Source: Actinomyces viscosus
Lineage (GTDB): Bacteria > Actinomycetota > Actinomycetes > Actinomycetales > Actinomycetaceae
NCBI RefSeq assembly: GCF_900637975.1
Contig: NZ_LR134477.1
Coordinates: 1,178,001-1,242,000 of the forward strand
Direction: 5' to 3'
DNA length: 64,000 nucleotides
The first letter of the stretch is position 1. Each line of letters begins with the position of its first letter. The notes under the pieces are model-generated. The model was not told the origin of the DNA, ran no database searches, and saw nothing but the letters and a program-made list of their open reading frames with translations. Positions 26,298-34,245 of the stretch are shown here, piece by piece. Position numbers and translations under genes: made by a program.

Positions 26298-26469
26298 GGG
26301 CCCATCCTAGGCCCGTGGGGCTCCTCGTCCGTGGGAGGCGACCGGCGGCGGTGTCGCCGTCAAACCGTTGCGCCGTCTGGACATTCCCGGTGTGGTCGGG
26401 CAGCGCGTGTGAGAATTCCGCCCCCGGTGGACGTCCTCGACCGGCCGGCGGCCTGCGACGGGTTCTCCG

Positions 26470-27438
26470 TCAGTCCCGGACTCGGGCGGCAGCCTCTCTC
26501 GGGGCCAGGACGGCGTGGGCGAGGTCGAGTACGGGTGTGGGCACGCCCACCTCGTCTGCGGATCGGCACACGGAGCCGAGCTGGGCGTCGAGCTCGCTGG
26601 GCCGGCCGGCGGCGATGTCGCGCTGCATCGAGGTAGTGGCTCCGGCGGGCTGGGCGTCGGCCAGGGCCATGACGGCCGTGACCGGGTCGGGGGCGTCATC
26701 GGTGGCCAGGTCGTGCCCGAGGGCCGTGGCGACGGCGACGACCTCGCGCACGGCCTCGGTGAAGGCGTCTCGCAGGTCGCTGCGCAGCACGCCGATAGGC
26801 GCGTTCGCGGCAGCCCCCAGGGCGCCCTGGACGACGACGAAGGCCACCTTGCGCCACAGCTCGGCCCAGACCGAGTCAGGGACCCAGGCACGGATGCCGG
26901 CCTCCTCCAGGGCGGCGACGATGGCGGCGCTGCGGGCGGAGGCTCTGCCGTTCCACTCCCCCAGGGCCAGGGAACCGGCGGAGCCGATGGTGCGGACGGT
27001 TCCGGGGGAGACGACGGCGGAGTAGACGCGGGCCACGCCGGGCAGGACGTGCTCGGTCCCGACGGCGGCGGCGAGCAGGTCGGGTGCGCTGACCCCGTTC
27101 TGGGTGGAGACGACGCCGGTGCTCGGTCCGATCAGGTACCTGAGCGCGGGAGCCAGCTCGGGCAGCGCGTCGACCTTGGTGGTGACGAGCACCAGGTCCG
27201 GGTGCCCGCCCAGGGCGTCGATGAGGGCGCCTGGATCCTCGCTCGCCAGTGGTTGCTCGATGCGGGCCGTCACGGTGCCGGACCCACCGTTGGAGCAGTC
27301 GCGCAGCGTCAGCCCGCCGGAGCGCAGAGCCTCAAGGGTGCGGCCGTGGACGAGGAACCCGACCTGCTGGCCGCTTGCGGCCAGGCGGGCTCCGAGCCAC
27401 CCGCCGATGCCTCCGGCACCGATGACGGCGATCCGCAT
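26470..27438 (-). CDS. panE: 2-dehydropantoate 2-reductase (ketopantoate reductase family)
   Basis: The 322-residue protein begins with a Rossmann dinucleotide fold MRIAVIGAGGIGGWLGARLAASG and contains LVLVTTKVDAL, STGVVSTQNGVSAPDLL and an alpha-helical C-terminal domain with WAELWRKVAFVVVQGALGAAANAPIGVL, including the conserved Lys/Asn pattern of the ApbA/PanE family. It would reduce ketopantoate to pantoate with NADPH for coenzyme A synthesis. No other pan gene is nearby, and paralogues of this family act on other 2-oxo acids, so substrate is less certain than fold. It lies 75 bp after the GNAT gene on the same strand. Confidence 0.85.
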   Translation of the reverse strand: MRIAVIGAGGIGGWLGARLAASGQQVGFLVHGRTLEALRSGGLTLRDCSNGGSGTVTARIEQPLASEDPGALIDALGGHPDLVLVTTKVDALPELAPALRYLIGPSTGVVSTQNGVSAPDLLAAAVGTEHVLPGVARVYSAVVSPGTVRTIGSAGSLALGEWNGRASARSAAIVAALEEAGIRAWVPDSVWAELWRKVAFVVVQGALGAAANAPIGVLRSDLRDAFTEAVREVVAVATALGHDLATDDAPDPVTAVMALADAQPAGATTSMQRDIAAGRPSELDAQLGSVCRSADEVGVPTPVLDLAHAVLAPREAAARVRD

Positions 27439-27513
27439 GCGTGTCTCCTCTCCTGCGCTGCTCCGCCCGTTTCGGCTGAGTCGATCAGCGCGGTCTCTGT
27501 GCCCTTGGGGGCG

Positions 27514-28125
27514 TCAGGTCGGGCCGTCCGCGGTGGCGGTAGTGGCGGCGGTGATGGTAGTGACGGTGCGGGCCATGTCCTGGTGCCAGATTCCGGCATC
27601 GAGGTAGCGGTGAGCGTCCAGGACCCGGTAGCCGCAGCGCCGGTAGAAGCCCATGGCCTGCTCCTGGGCGGAGAGGATCACCTCGACGCTGGGCGCACCG
27701 GAGTACCTCAGCGCCGTCTGCTCGAGGGCGGCCACGACGCGCGCCCCCAGGCCCGTTCCGCGCGCGATCCGGCGCACGGCCAAACGACCGAGGTGAACCT
27801 GGCCGGGGTGCTCGGGCTCCATGAGGATGCGCCCGGCTCCCAGGGGCGTGCCGTCGGCCCCGCTGGCCAGGAGGTGGATCGTGGTGGGGGCGTCGTCGCG
27901 GGCATCGATCTCCTGGATGAGGGGGACCGCCTGCTCATCGACGAAGACCTCGAGGCGCACGTCGGCCACGGCGGTGCGGAGCCGGTCGGCCTCTGCCCCG
28001 GTTCGGTCGCCGCGGACGGTCGCGAAGCCGATCGGCTCGCGGACGGTGGTGGCGGGCCGGATCCTGAGGGCAGGCGCACCGAAGGCGGATCGGCTGTCAG
28101 TCGTGCTATCGGTCGTGTCGGTCAT
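27514..28125 (-). CDS. GNAT-family N-acetyltransferase
   Basis: The 203-residue protein contains the acetyl-CoA binding pattern HLGRLAVRRIARGTGLGARVVAALEQTALRYSG and a C-terminal beta-strand QEQAMGFYRRCGYRVLDAHRYLDAGIWHQDMAR. The layout (VRLEVFVDEQAVPLIQEIDARDD early in the chain) is like the ElaA-type GNAT proteins. The substrate is not recognisable. The N-terminal ~20 residues are Thr/Ser-rich. It lies 9 bp after the pseudouridine synthase gene, so probably in the same operon. Confidence 0.83.
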   Translation of the reverse strand: MTDTTDSTTDSRSAFGAPALRIRPATTVREPIGFATVRGDRTGAEADRLRTAVADVRLEVFVDEQAVPLIQEIDARDDAPTTIHLLASGADGTPLGAGRILMEPEHPGQVHLGRLAVRRIARGTGLGARVVAALEQTALRYSGAPSVEVILSAQEQAMGFYRRCGYRVLDAHRYLDAGIWHQDMARTVTTITAATTATADGPT

Positions 28126-28134
28126 GCATGTCCC

Positions 28135-29055
28135 TCACGGAAGACGGAGGACGTCGAGGGCGTGGACGAGGTCGGCGGGGTAGTCGGAGGTGAAGACCAT
28201 GTGCTCGCCGGTGATGGGGTGGGCGATGCCGAGCTGTCGGGCGTGAAGCCACTGACGATCGAGGCCGGTGCGCGCGGTCATGGCCGGGTCGGCACCGTAG
28301 GTGGCGTCACCGACGCAGGGGTGGCCGACCGCGGCCATGTGGACGCGGATCTGGTGGGTGCGTCCGGTCTCCAGGTGGACCTCGGCCAGGCACGCCCCGG
28401 GCATCGCCTCGATGACGTCGTAGTGGGTGACGGACTCGCGCCCGCCATCGATGACCGCCATCTTCCACTCCCGGCTCGGGTGGCGGCCGATGGGGGCGTC
28501 GATCGTGCCGCTGGACGGGTCGAGATGGCCCTGGACCAGGGCGTGGTAGATCTTGTCCACCGCGTGCTCACGGAAGGCACGTTTGAGCACGGAGTAGGCC
28601 CTCTCCCCCTTGGCCACGATCATGACCCCCGAGGTGCCCACGTCCAGGCGCGAGACGATGCCCTGACGCTCGGCGGCGCCGGAGGTGGCCACCCGCACGT
28701 GCATCGCCTTGAGGGCGCCCAGGACGTCGGGGCCGTCCCAGCCCATGGAGGGGTGGGCGGCGACGCCTGCGGGCTTGTCGACGACGACGATGTCCTCGTC
28801 CTCGTAGAGGAGGTCCATTCCCTCGACGGGAGTCGCAACGGGCTCGATGGGCCGCGGGTCGGGAAGGTCGACCTCGAGGACGTCGCCGGCCCGGAGGCGA
28901 GCGGACTTGGTGAGCCGCTCACCGCCCCTGCGCACGTCGCCGGTCTCGCACAGGTCGCCGACCCGGCTGCGGGACAAGCCGGTCATGCGGGCCAGGGCGG
29001 TGTCAACGCGCTCGCCGTCGAAGCCGTCGGGTACGGGCAGCAGGCGCAGACTCAT
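28135..29055 (-). CDS. RluD-family 23S rRNA pseudouridine synthase
   Basis: A 306-residue protein. An N-terminal S4 RNA-binding domain ([33 protein letters not shown]) is followed by the RluA/RluD catalytic domain with [29 protein letters not shown] (the HRLDxxTSG-type motif; the catalytic Asp is retained, His is replaced by Ser), [26 protein letters not shown] and [18 protein letters not shown]. It isomerises uridines in large-subunit rRNA. The start overlaps the lspA stop by ATGA; the lspA-rluD pair is common in Gram-positive genomes. The exact target uridines are inferred only from family. Confidence 0.92.
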   Translation of the reverse strand: MSLRLLPVPDGFDGERVDTALARMTGLSRSRVGDLCETGDVRRGGERLTKSARLRAGDVLEVDLPDPRPIEPVATPVEGMDLLYEDEDIVVVDKPAGVAAHPSMGWDGPDVLGALKAMHVRVATSGAAERQGIVSRLDVGTSGVMIVAKGERAYSVLKRAFREHAVDKIYHALVQGHLDPSSGTIDAPIGRHPSREWKMAVIDGGRESVTHYDVIEAMPGACLAEVHLETGRTHQIRVHMAAVGHPCVGDATYGADPAMTARTGLDRQWLHARQLGIAHPITGEHMVFTSDYPADLVHALDVLRLP

Positions 29056-29834
29056 GCCGGATCGACGGGATCGGCCGGGACGGACGCCTCTGAGGCACCT
29101 GACGTCCCTGATGGCTTGGCCTCGCCCCTACGACGCCTCCTGGCGCCACCGGTCCTGCCGGCCGAGGCCGTGGATCCCTTCGGCTCGGAGACGTCATCCG
29201 CACCGGCGCGCGTCCCGTCGATCTCCCAGCCCCCCAGGGACAGGATGATGATCCCCACGGCGGCGAGCACGATCGCGATGTCCGCGATGTTGCCCACGAA
29301 GTAGCCGCCGTAGTCAATGAAGTCGATGACGTGGCCGCGCAGGAACCCGGGCTCTCGCAGGAGACGGTCGATGAGGTTGCCGACCGCGCCGCCGAGCACC
29401 AGGCCGAGGGCCACCGCCCACGAGCGGGACACCAGGTTGCGGGAGACGCGGATGATGATGATCACCACGAGCAGGGCGATGAGCGCGAAGATCCAGGTCT
29501 GTCCGGTGGCGAAGGAGAAGGCGGCACCGGGATTGCGCACCAGGACAAGCCCCAGCGCCCGGCCGAGCAGCGCCGTGTGCCGTCCGTCGGCCAGGGCGGA
29601 GAGGGCCCACTGCTTGGTGATCTGGTCGACGACGACGATGATGATCGCCACCGTCCACAGCACGGCAACCGGGAGGCGCTGGGATCGGCGGCCGCCGCCG
29701 TTCTCGTCGTCCTGTGATCCCGTGGTCTTCTCCACGGTGTCGAACGGGTTGTCTGTGGGCAGTGACACGACATTGTCTGCGGCTTCCTCGGAGGAGGCCG
29801 GGTCCAGGTGGTCTGGCATGAGGCTTTCTCGCAT
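29052..29834 (-). CDS. lspA: Lipoprotein signal peptidase II
   Basis: The 260-residue protein has about four membrane helices: [60 protein letters not shown] and [19 protein letters not shown]. The aspartyl-protease residues are in [10 protein letters not shown] and VGNIADIAI, matching the family pair. It cleaves the signal peptide of prolipoproteins after lipidation, for example the GH lipoprotein in this window. An unusual acidic N-terminal tail (~50 residues) and a basic C-terminal tail ([12 protein letters not shown]...) make it longer than the usual ~165 residues. ATG 29834 or 29819 could be the start. Confidence 0.94.
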   Translation of the reverse strand: MRESLMPDHLDPASSEEAADNVVSLPTDNPFDTVEKTTGSQDDENGGGRRSQRLPVAVLWTVAIIIVVVDQITKQWALSALADGRHTALLGRALGLVLVRNPGAAFSFATGQTWIFALIALLVVIIIIRVSRNLVSRSWAVALGLVLGGAVGNLIDRLLREPGFLRGHVIDFIDYGGYFVGNIADIAIVLAAVGIIILSLGGWEIDGTRAGADDVSEPKGSTASAGRTGGARRRRRGEAKPSGTSGASEASVPADPVDPA

Positions 29835-29880
29835 TGCGCTCAGAAGAGAACAGGTGATGAGTGGGGCGTGCGTACCGAGC

Positions 29881-29914
29881 GAAGGGCGGCGACCCGCGCG
29901 GGTCGCCGCCCTTC
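29881..29914 (-). terminator. Perfect 34-bp palindrome after divIVA
   Basis: Two 17-base arms (left arm GAAGGGCGGCGACCCGC, 29881-29897) are exact reverse complements with no spacer. It lies 128 bp beyond the divIVA stop and 47 bp ahead of lspA. A terminator for the long dcw transcript is the simplest reading, although there is no T-run. Confidence 0.55.
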
Positions 29915-30042
29915 GTGGGAGGCCGTGTCAGAGACGACTGGAGGCGCTGAGCCCTCCTTGGCCGACGGGAGCCATCGTGATGGAGCTCCGTGAGCCGGTC
30001 CCTGAGGTACTCACGGGTGGCGCCGGGAGGCGATCTGGAAGA

Positions 30043-30648
30043 TCACAGGCCGGAGATGGAGCTCTCGCCGCCGTCCTCGACGTTGGTCAGCAGGTTCTGC
30101 AGGTAGCTCTTGAGGCGGGTGCGGTAGTCGGACTCGAAGCGCCGCAGCTCGTCGATCTTGTGCTCGAGACCGGAGCGCTCCTTCTCCAGCTGAGCCAGGG
30201 TCCGGTTGCGCTGGTCCTCGGCCTCACGCACGATCTGCTCTCCGGTGGAGCGGGCCTCGGTGACGATGCGCTCGCCCTCAGCCTTGCCGTTGGCGACGTG
30301 CTCGTCGTGGAGGCGCTGGGCCAGCTCGAGCATGCCGGACGCGGCAGCGGGGCCCTGGCCACCGGACTCACCGGAGACCGCCGGCACGGACACGGCCGGC
30401 TCGGCCTGGACCGGAGAGACGGGAGAAGCAGGGGCCGCGGGGATGGCAGCACCCTCGCCGAGCTGCGCCACTCGGCGGTTGGCGGCCTCGAGCTTGGCCT
30501 TGAGGTCGGCGTTCTCAGCCTCCAGCTGACGCATTGCCTCGACTACCTCGTCGAGGAACTCGTCGACCTCGTCCTGCTCGTAGCCCTCACGGAACTTGGT
30601 CGCCTGGAACTTTTTGTTGAGGACGTCGTCTGCTGTCAGCAGCGTCAT
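30043..30648 (-). CDS. divIVA: DivIVA/Wag31 polar growth and septum-site protein
   Basis: A 201-residue protein. The DivIVA lipid-binding domain is visible at the start: LLTADDVLNKKFQATKFREGYEQDEVDEFLDEVVEAMRQLEAEN. An Ala/Pro-rich linker (about 70-100) and a second coiled coil (LELAQRLHDEHVANGKAEGERIVTEARSTGEQIVREAEDQRNRTLAQLEKERSGLEHKIDELRRFESDYRTRL) follow. It oligomerises at negatively curved membrane and recruits the cell-wall machinery at poles and septa; it is essential in many actinobacteria. It ends the dcw cluster, about 165 bp after yggT. Confidence 0.95.
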   Translation of the reverse strand: MTLLTADDVLNKKFQATKFREGYEQDEVDEFLDEVVEAMRQLEAENADLKAKLEAANRRVAQLGEGAAIPAAPASPVSPVQAEPAVSVPAVSGESGGQGPAAASGMLELAQRLHDEHVANGKAEGERIVTEARSTGEQIVREAEDQRNRTLAQLEKERSGLEHKIDELRRFESDYRTRLKSYLQNLLTNVEDGGESSISGL

Positions 30649-30721
30649 GGGTCGTCACCTCGGTGTCGTTACGGATAAGGTCACGAGCACCGGGCATCCG
30701 GTCACTCATGCGGACAGAGTA

Positions 30722-30740
30722 CCTGAACTCGAGGTTCAGG
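30722..30740. promoter_or_regulatory. 7-bp dyad between yggT and divIVA
   Basis: CCTGAAC-TCGAG-GTTCAGG is a perfect dyad with a 5-base centre. It is 74 bp beyond the yggT stop and 74 bp before the divIVA start, so it could be a short terminator or an operator. No clear promoter is visible next to it. Confidence 0.35.
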
Positions 30741-30813
30741 CCACATCAAGCGCGCTATCTCACGCTGACGTGAGGACAGCACTCTAGCGGTTCATTCACG
30801 ACTTGACACCCGT

Positions 30814-31110
30814 TCAGATGAGAAGTCTGAGGAACCACTGGAGGATCCAGATCCCGAAGACCAGGACCAGGAAGCTCAGGTCGATACCAACCCCTCCCAG
30901 GCGCGCCATGGGAACCCTCCGACGGATCAGTCGCAGAGGCGGATCCGTCAGGGCGTACACGAAGTTGGCCATCACCAGGATGACACCCTGAGGGCGCCAC
31001 TGGCGGGCGAACACCTGGATCCAGTCGAGCACGACCCTGACCAGGAGGATGAGGAAGTACAGGCTCAGAATGCTCGACAGGATCCAGGCCAGCACAGAGA
31101 CAAGGCTCAC
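30814..31110 (-). CDS. YggT-family membrane protein
   Basis: This 98-residue protein has two membrane segments (VLAWILSSILSLYFLILLVRVVLDWI and IDLSFLVLVFGIWILQWFLRLLI) joined by ANFVYALTDPPLRLIRRRVP, the YggT/YlmG signature. The family sits next to sepF and divIVA across Gram-positive bacteria and is thought to help place the division or nucleoid apparatus; biochemical function is unknown. It starts 11 bp after the sepF stop. Confidence 0.93.
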   Translation of the reverse strand: MSLVSVLAWILSSILSLYFLILLVRVVLDWIQVFARQWRPQGVILVMANFVYALTDPPLRLIRRRVPMARLGGVGIDLSFLVLVFGIWILQWFLRLLI

Positions 31111-31121
31111 GTGCGGTCAGC

Positions 31122-31586
31122 TCAGCTCTGGTTGAAGAACCGGCCGCGGGCCTCAGCGACCTCACCGCCGTCGATCTCGACGCTGGCGGGAGTCAGCAGG
31201 AACACCCGGGGCGTGACCCGCTCGATCGCACCGTGCAGGCCGAAGACCAGGCCGGCGGAGAAGTCCACCATGCGACGGGCGTCGGACTCGCTCATCCCGG
31301 TGAGGTTGATGATGACGGGAACCCCGTCGCGGAAGGACTCGCCGATGATCCTGGCCTCGTTGTAGGTCGAGGGGTGCACCGTGACGATGCGACGAAGGTC
31401 CGGAGCGGCGGCGACGGGCTCGGGCGCGGCCGGGGCGGAGAAGTCCTCGTAGCCCTCGTCAACGAAGTCCTGCTCGTGCTCCTGCACGGCGTAACCGGCG
31501 TCGGCAGCCTCGTAGCTGTCCTCGTAGGTCTCCTCCTCCGGCTCCGAGTAGCCGAGGAAACTGGTCATACTGCGCAGCGCGCCCAT
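31122..31586 (-). CDS. sepF: SepF, membrane anchor of the FtsZ ring
   Basis: A 154-residue protein. The N-terminal amphipathic stretch (MGALRSMTSFLGYSEPEEE) should bind the membrane. An acidic Glu/Asp/Ala linker follows, then the SepF core: RRIVTVHPSTYNEARIIGESFRDGVPVIINLTGMSESDARRMVDFSAGLVFGLHGAIERVTPRVFLLTPASVEI. Actinobacteria lack FtsA, and none is present here, so SepF would be the main FtsZ tether. AAGGAG lies six bases before the ATG. It follows pgeF by about 150 bp, where many relatives carry ylmE. Confidence 0.96.
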   Translation of the reverse strand: MGALRSMTSFLGYSEPEEETYEDSYEAADAGYAVQEHEQDFVDEGYEDFSAPAAPEPVAAAPDLRRIVTVHPSTYNEARIIGESFRDGVPVIINLTGMSESDARRMVDFSAGLVFGLHGAIERVTPRVFLLTPASVEIDGGEVAEARGRFFNQS

Positions 31587-31738
31587 CTATCGCTCCTTGG
31601 TTCGTCCGGTCCCCTGCGTTCCGGATGTGCTGCGACCGTATCCGCCCCCGCAACACCGCACGGGGACCTCACCTCGGCGTGTCCCCAACCTCAGGTTCCA
31701 GGTAGGTCACGCTCAGGAAGTATTCAGTCGTCTGGGCA

Positions 31739-32584
31739 TCACCGCGGGACCACGACGCCCGCCTGCCGTCCGGTCACCCCGTCTCGCCGGAAGGAGTAGA
31801 AGCGCGGATCCTCGTAGGTGCACCACTGACCGGCACTGATGTGCCCAACCCCCGCGCGCTCGAGCTGAGCAAGGACGCCCGCCGCCACGTCAAGGCCGGG
31901 AGTGCCCCACGACGTGCGTGAGGCGCAGGCTGGTTCGCGCTGCGCGGACAGCGCGCGCATGTGATCCGGGACCTCGTAGCAGGCGCCGCAGACTGACGGA
32001 CCGACGACGGCCCAGAGCTCGGCCGGCTCCGCTCCGGCACGCCGGAGGGACTCGATCGTGGCGGGGACGACCCCGTCGAGCATGCCGCGGCGACCAGCAT
32101 GGACCGCTGCCGTCAGAAAGCCGTCTCGCGAGGCCAGCAGGAGGGGCACGCAGTCGGCCACGAGGACGCAGCAGCCGGCGGGCGCACCGGTCGCGCGGGC
32201 ATTCAGGACGAGCGCGTCCGCGGTGGGTACCGACTCGGCCCGGGCCTCGGCCACGACGGCGGAGTGAACCTGGTTCATCCAGGCCAGGTGCCGGTCCTGC
32301 TCGAGCCCGAGCAGCGCCTCGAGCCTGCGACGGTGACTATCAACACGCTGCGGGTCGTCTCCGACGTGGAGCGCCAGGTTCCACCCGCTGTAGGCGCTCG
32401 CCCGCCCGTCACCTGCGCCATCGCCGTCGATGCCGCTGCCGCGCTCCTCAACCTGCGCGCCGGGACCGCTCCTGTCGGGGACGGGACGGGCCCGCAGGCC
32501 ACGGGTGGTGAAGTACCCGCGGGCCCCCGGGCCCAGGTCCACCTCGATCAGGTCGTCGACCCGACCGATGTTCGTGTCACACAT
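31739..32584 (-). CDS. pgeF: Purine nucleoside phosphorylase/laccase-domain protein (PgeF/YlmD/YfiH)
   Basis: A 281-residue protein. The family's zinc-site pattern is seen in order: GWNLALHVGDDP, MNQVHSAVVAEA, CVLVADCVPLLLASRDG and TAAVHAGRRGMLDGVVPATI (usually HAGWRG), then VGPSVCGACYEVP. Members act on purine nucleosides or edit peptidoglycan precursors, and the gene typically follows ftsZ. I start at ATG 32584, just after the ftsZ stop (32613); the open frame further upstream overlaps ftsZ and is not protein-like. The segment around residues 25-45 is a Gly/Asp-rich insertion. Confidence 0.9.
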   Translation of the reverse strand: MCDTNIGRVDDLIEVDLGPGARGYFTTRGLRARPVPDRSGPGAQVEERGSGIDGDGAGDGRASAYSGWNLALHVGDDPQRVDSHRRRLEALLGLEQDRHLAWMNQVHSAVVAEARAESVPTADALVLNARATGAPAGCCVLVADCVPLLLASRDGFLTAAVHAGRRGMLDGVVPATIESLRRAGAEPAELWAVVGPSVCGACYEVPDHMRALSAQREPACASRTSWGTPGLDVAAGVLAQLERAGVGHISAGQWCTYEDPRFYSFRRDGVTGRQAGVVVPR

Positions 32585-32612
32585 GTCCGAGCGGCTCCGA
32601 CGTCGGCCTCGC

Positions 32613-33977
32613 TCAGCGCAGGAAGTCGGGCAGGTCGATGCCGTCATCGTCGGCGTCGACCCCGATGACCTGAGGGACCTCGAGCTCGGAGACCGACTGC
32701 TGAGCCGGAACCGTGCCGTAGGAGCCGTAGGACTCATCGACGTAGGCGGGCATGCTTCCCGACGACAGGGCCTCGGCCGCGCTGACCTCCGACAGGTGGG
32801 CCGCGGCCGCCGGTGACGGCGCCGGAGCCAGCGGGACAGGACGGGTCACCGGGTTCTGCGCGGCGTGGGCACCGCCGCGAGGAGCCGGGGCGGGCGGCAG
32901 GTCCTCGACCGGGGAGGCGGCCACCGGCGGGACGGCGGCGGCCCGGGACAGCCGGGTCACCGGGTCGGCCAGTCCGCCCACCACCGGCTCGGAGTCGAAG
33001 CCGGCGGCGATGACCGTCACCCGGACCTCGTCGCCCAGAGCGCCGTCGACGACGTTTCCGACGATGATGTTCGCCTCGGGGTGGACGGCCTCGCGCACGA
33101 GGTTGGCAGCCTCGTTCATCTCGAACAGCCCCAGGTCGGAGCCGCCCTGGAAGAAGAGCAGCACGCCGTGGGCGCCGTCGATCGAGGTCTCCAGCAGCGG
33201 AGAGGCGATGGCCTCCTCGGTGGCCGTGATCGCACGCCCCTCGCCGGTGGCCGAGCCGATGCCCATGAGAGCGCTACCGGCGCCCTGCATGACGGACTTG
33301 ACGTCGTTGAAGTCGACGTTGATGAGGCCGGGCGTGGTGATGAGCTCGGTGATGCCCTGAACGCCCTGAAGAAGTACCTGGTCCGCCTGCTTGAAGGCGT
33401 CCACGACGGAGATGTTCTTGTCGGCGATCTGCAGGAGGCGGTCGTTGGGGATGACGATGAGGGTGTCGACTTCCTCGCGCAGCGCCTGGACACCGTCCTC
33501 GGCCTGGGCCGAGCGACGGCGCCCCTCGAAGGAGAAGGGGCGGGTGACCACACCGATGGTCAGCGCACCGATGCTCTTGGCCAGGCGAGCGACCACGGGG
33601 GCGGCTCCGGTACCGGTGCCGCCTCCCTCGCCGGCGGTGACGAAGACCATGTCCGACCCGTCAAGGGCCTCGCGGATCTCCGACTCGTGGTCCTCGGCGG
33701 CCTTGCGACCGATGGCCGGGTCGGCGCCCGCCCCCAGACCTCGGGTCAGGTCACGTCCGACATCGAGCTTGACGTCGGCGTCGGACATGAGCAGCGCCTG
33801 GGCGTCGGTGTTCACGGCGATGAACTCGACGCCACGCAGATCGGCCTCGATCATGCGATTGACGGCGTTGACGCCGCCGCCGCCGACGCCGACGACCTTG
33901 ATCTCTGCCTGGTAGTGCTGTGCGTCGTCCACAGCCATGCTCTCGACCACTGGCGTCCCCTCCGCGAGTTTCGTCAT
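32613..33977 (-). CDS. ftsZ: FtsZ, tubulin-like division GTPase
   Basis: A 454-residue protein. The GTPase core contains [53 protein letters not shown] (tubulin signature), [14 protein letters not shown], and the T7 loop [13 protein letters not shown] Pro/Ala-rich linker of about 130 residues leads to the C-terminal peptide [12 protein letters not shown], which binds SepF and FtsW. ATG 33977 has GGAGGG immediately upstream; a TTG nine codons earlier is less likely. The ribosome-binding site sits inside a hairpin (33978-33997). ftsZ has a 268-bp gap after ftsQ and probably its own promoter. Confidence 0.98.
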   Translation of the reverse strand: MTKLAEGTPVVESMAVDDAQHYQAEIKVVGVGGGGVNAVNRMIEADLRGVEFIAVNTDAQALLMSDADVKLDVGRDLTRGLGAGADPAIGRKAAEDHESEIREALDGSDMVFVTAGEGGGTGTGAAPVVARLAKSIGALTIGVVTRPFSFEGRRRSAQAEDGVQALREEVDTLIVIPNDRLLQIADKNISVVDAFKQADQVLLQGVQGITELITTPGLINVDFNDVKSVMQGAGSALMGIGSATGEGRAITATEEAIASPLLETSIDGAHGVLLFFQGGSDLGLFEMNEAANLVREAVHPEANIIVGNVVDGALGDEVRVTVIAAGFDSEPVVGGLADPVTRLSRAAAVPPVAASPVEDLPPAPAPRGGAHAAQNPVTRPVPLAPAPSPAAAAHLSEVSAAEALSSGSMPAYVDESYGSYGTVPAQQSVSELEVPQVIGVDADDDGIDLPDFLR

Positions 33978-33997
33978 GAGCCCTCCGGTGAGGGCTC
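33978..33997 (-). promoter_or_regulatory. Hairpin enclosing the ftsZ ribosome-binding site
   Basis: On the minus strand GAGCCCTC-ACCG-GAGGGCTC ends directly at the ATG. The 8-bp stem is perfect and its 3' arm contains the GGAGGG ribosome-binding sequence. When folded, the site would be masked, so translation of ftsZ may depend on unfolding. Confidence 0.6.
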
Positions 33998-34035
33998 CCC
34001 TCAAACCTCAACCTCAAGTTAAGGTCTATACTTAT

Positions 34036-34052
34036 GTCATTCTTTGAATGAC
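34036..34052. promoter_or_regulatory. Palindrome GTCATTC-TTT-GAATGAC upstream of ftsZ
   Basis: Seven-base perfect arms around a 3-base centre, in an AT-rich stretch 60-75 bp before the ftsZ start. On the minus strand TTAAGC-N17-ACATAA overlaps it as a possible promoter. Likely a protein-binding site; the regulator is unknown. Confidence 0.4.
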
Positions 34053-34117
34053 TGGCTTAACGCTATGAGACTTCCAGGACGTCATGACGCATTGAAGCCC
34101 GGCGTGTTCGTGTGCAG

Positions 34118-34168
34118 TTGCCTGCGGATTTCCTGCTATATCACTGCGACTTGCCTGCAATATTCCTG
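34118..34168. repeat. Two 18-bp direct repeats upstream of ftsZ
   Basis: TTGCCTGCGGATTTCCTG (34118-34135) and TTGCCTGCAATATTCCTG (34151-34168) match at 14 of 18 bases with a 33-bp period, that is, on about the same face of the helix three turns apart. They may be a tandem regulator site for ftsZ. Confidence 0.4.
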
Positions 34169-34245
34169 AAGGTCTGAGACCGTGTCATCCCGCCGTCCCG
34201 GCCTGCCCCCGGCTCTGCGCCCGAGCGCCCGCCCGGACCGCTCGC

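Noticed and set aside
26370..26445. tRNA-like stretch between panE and dnaE (minus-strand GGCGGAATT and GACGCGC-like pieces recalling tRNA-Leu)
   Set aside because: I could not form the acceptor, anticodon and T stems on either strand, and no TTC-type T-loop is present.
26515..29304. Very long plus-strand open frame opposite panE, the GNAT gene and the pseudouridine synthase gene
   Set aside because: Runs across three clear minus-strand genes and gives low-complexity protein; a shadow.
32585..32737. Upstream extension of the pgeF frame
   Set aside because: It overlaps the ftsZ 3' end and encodes Ser/Arg-rich nonsense; ATG 32584 just after the ftsZ stop is better.
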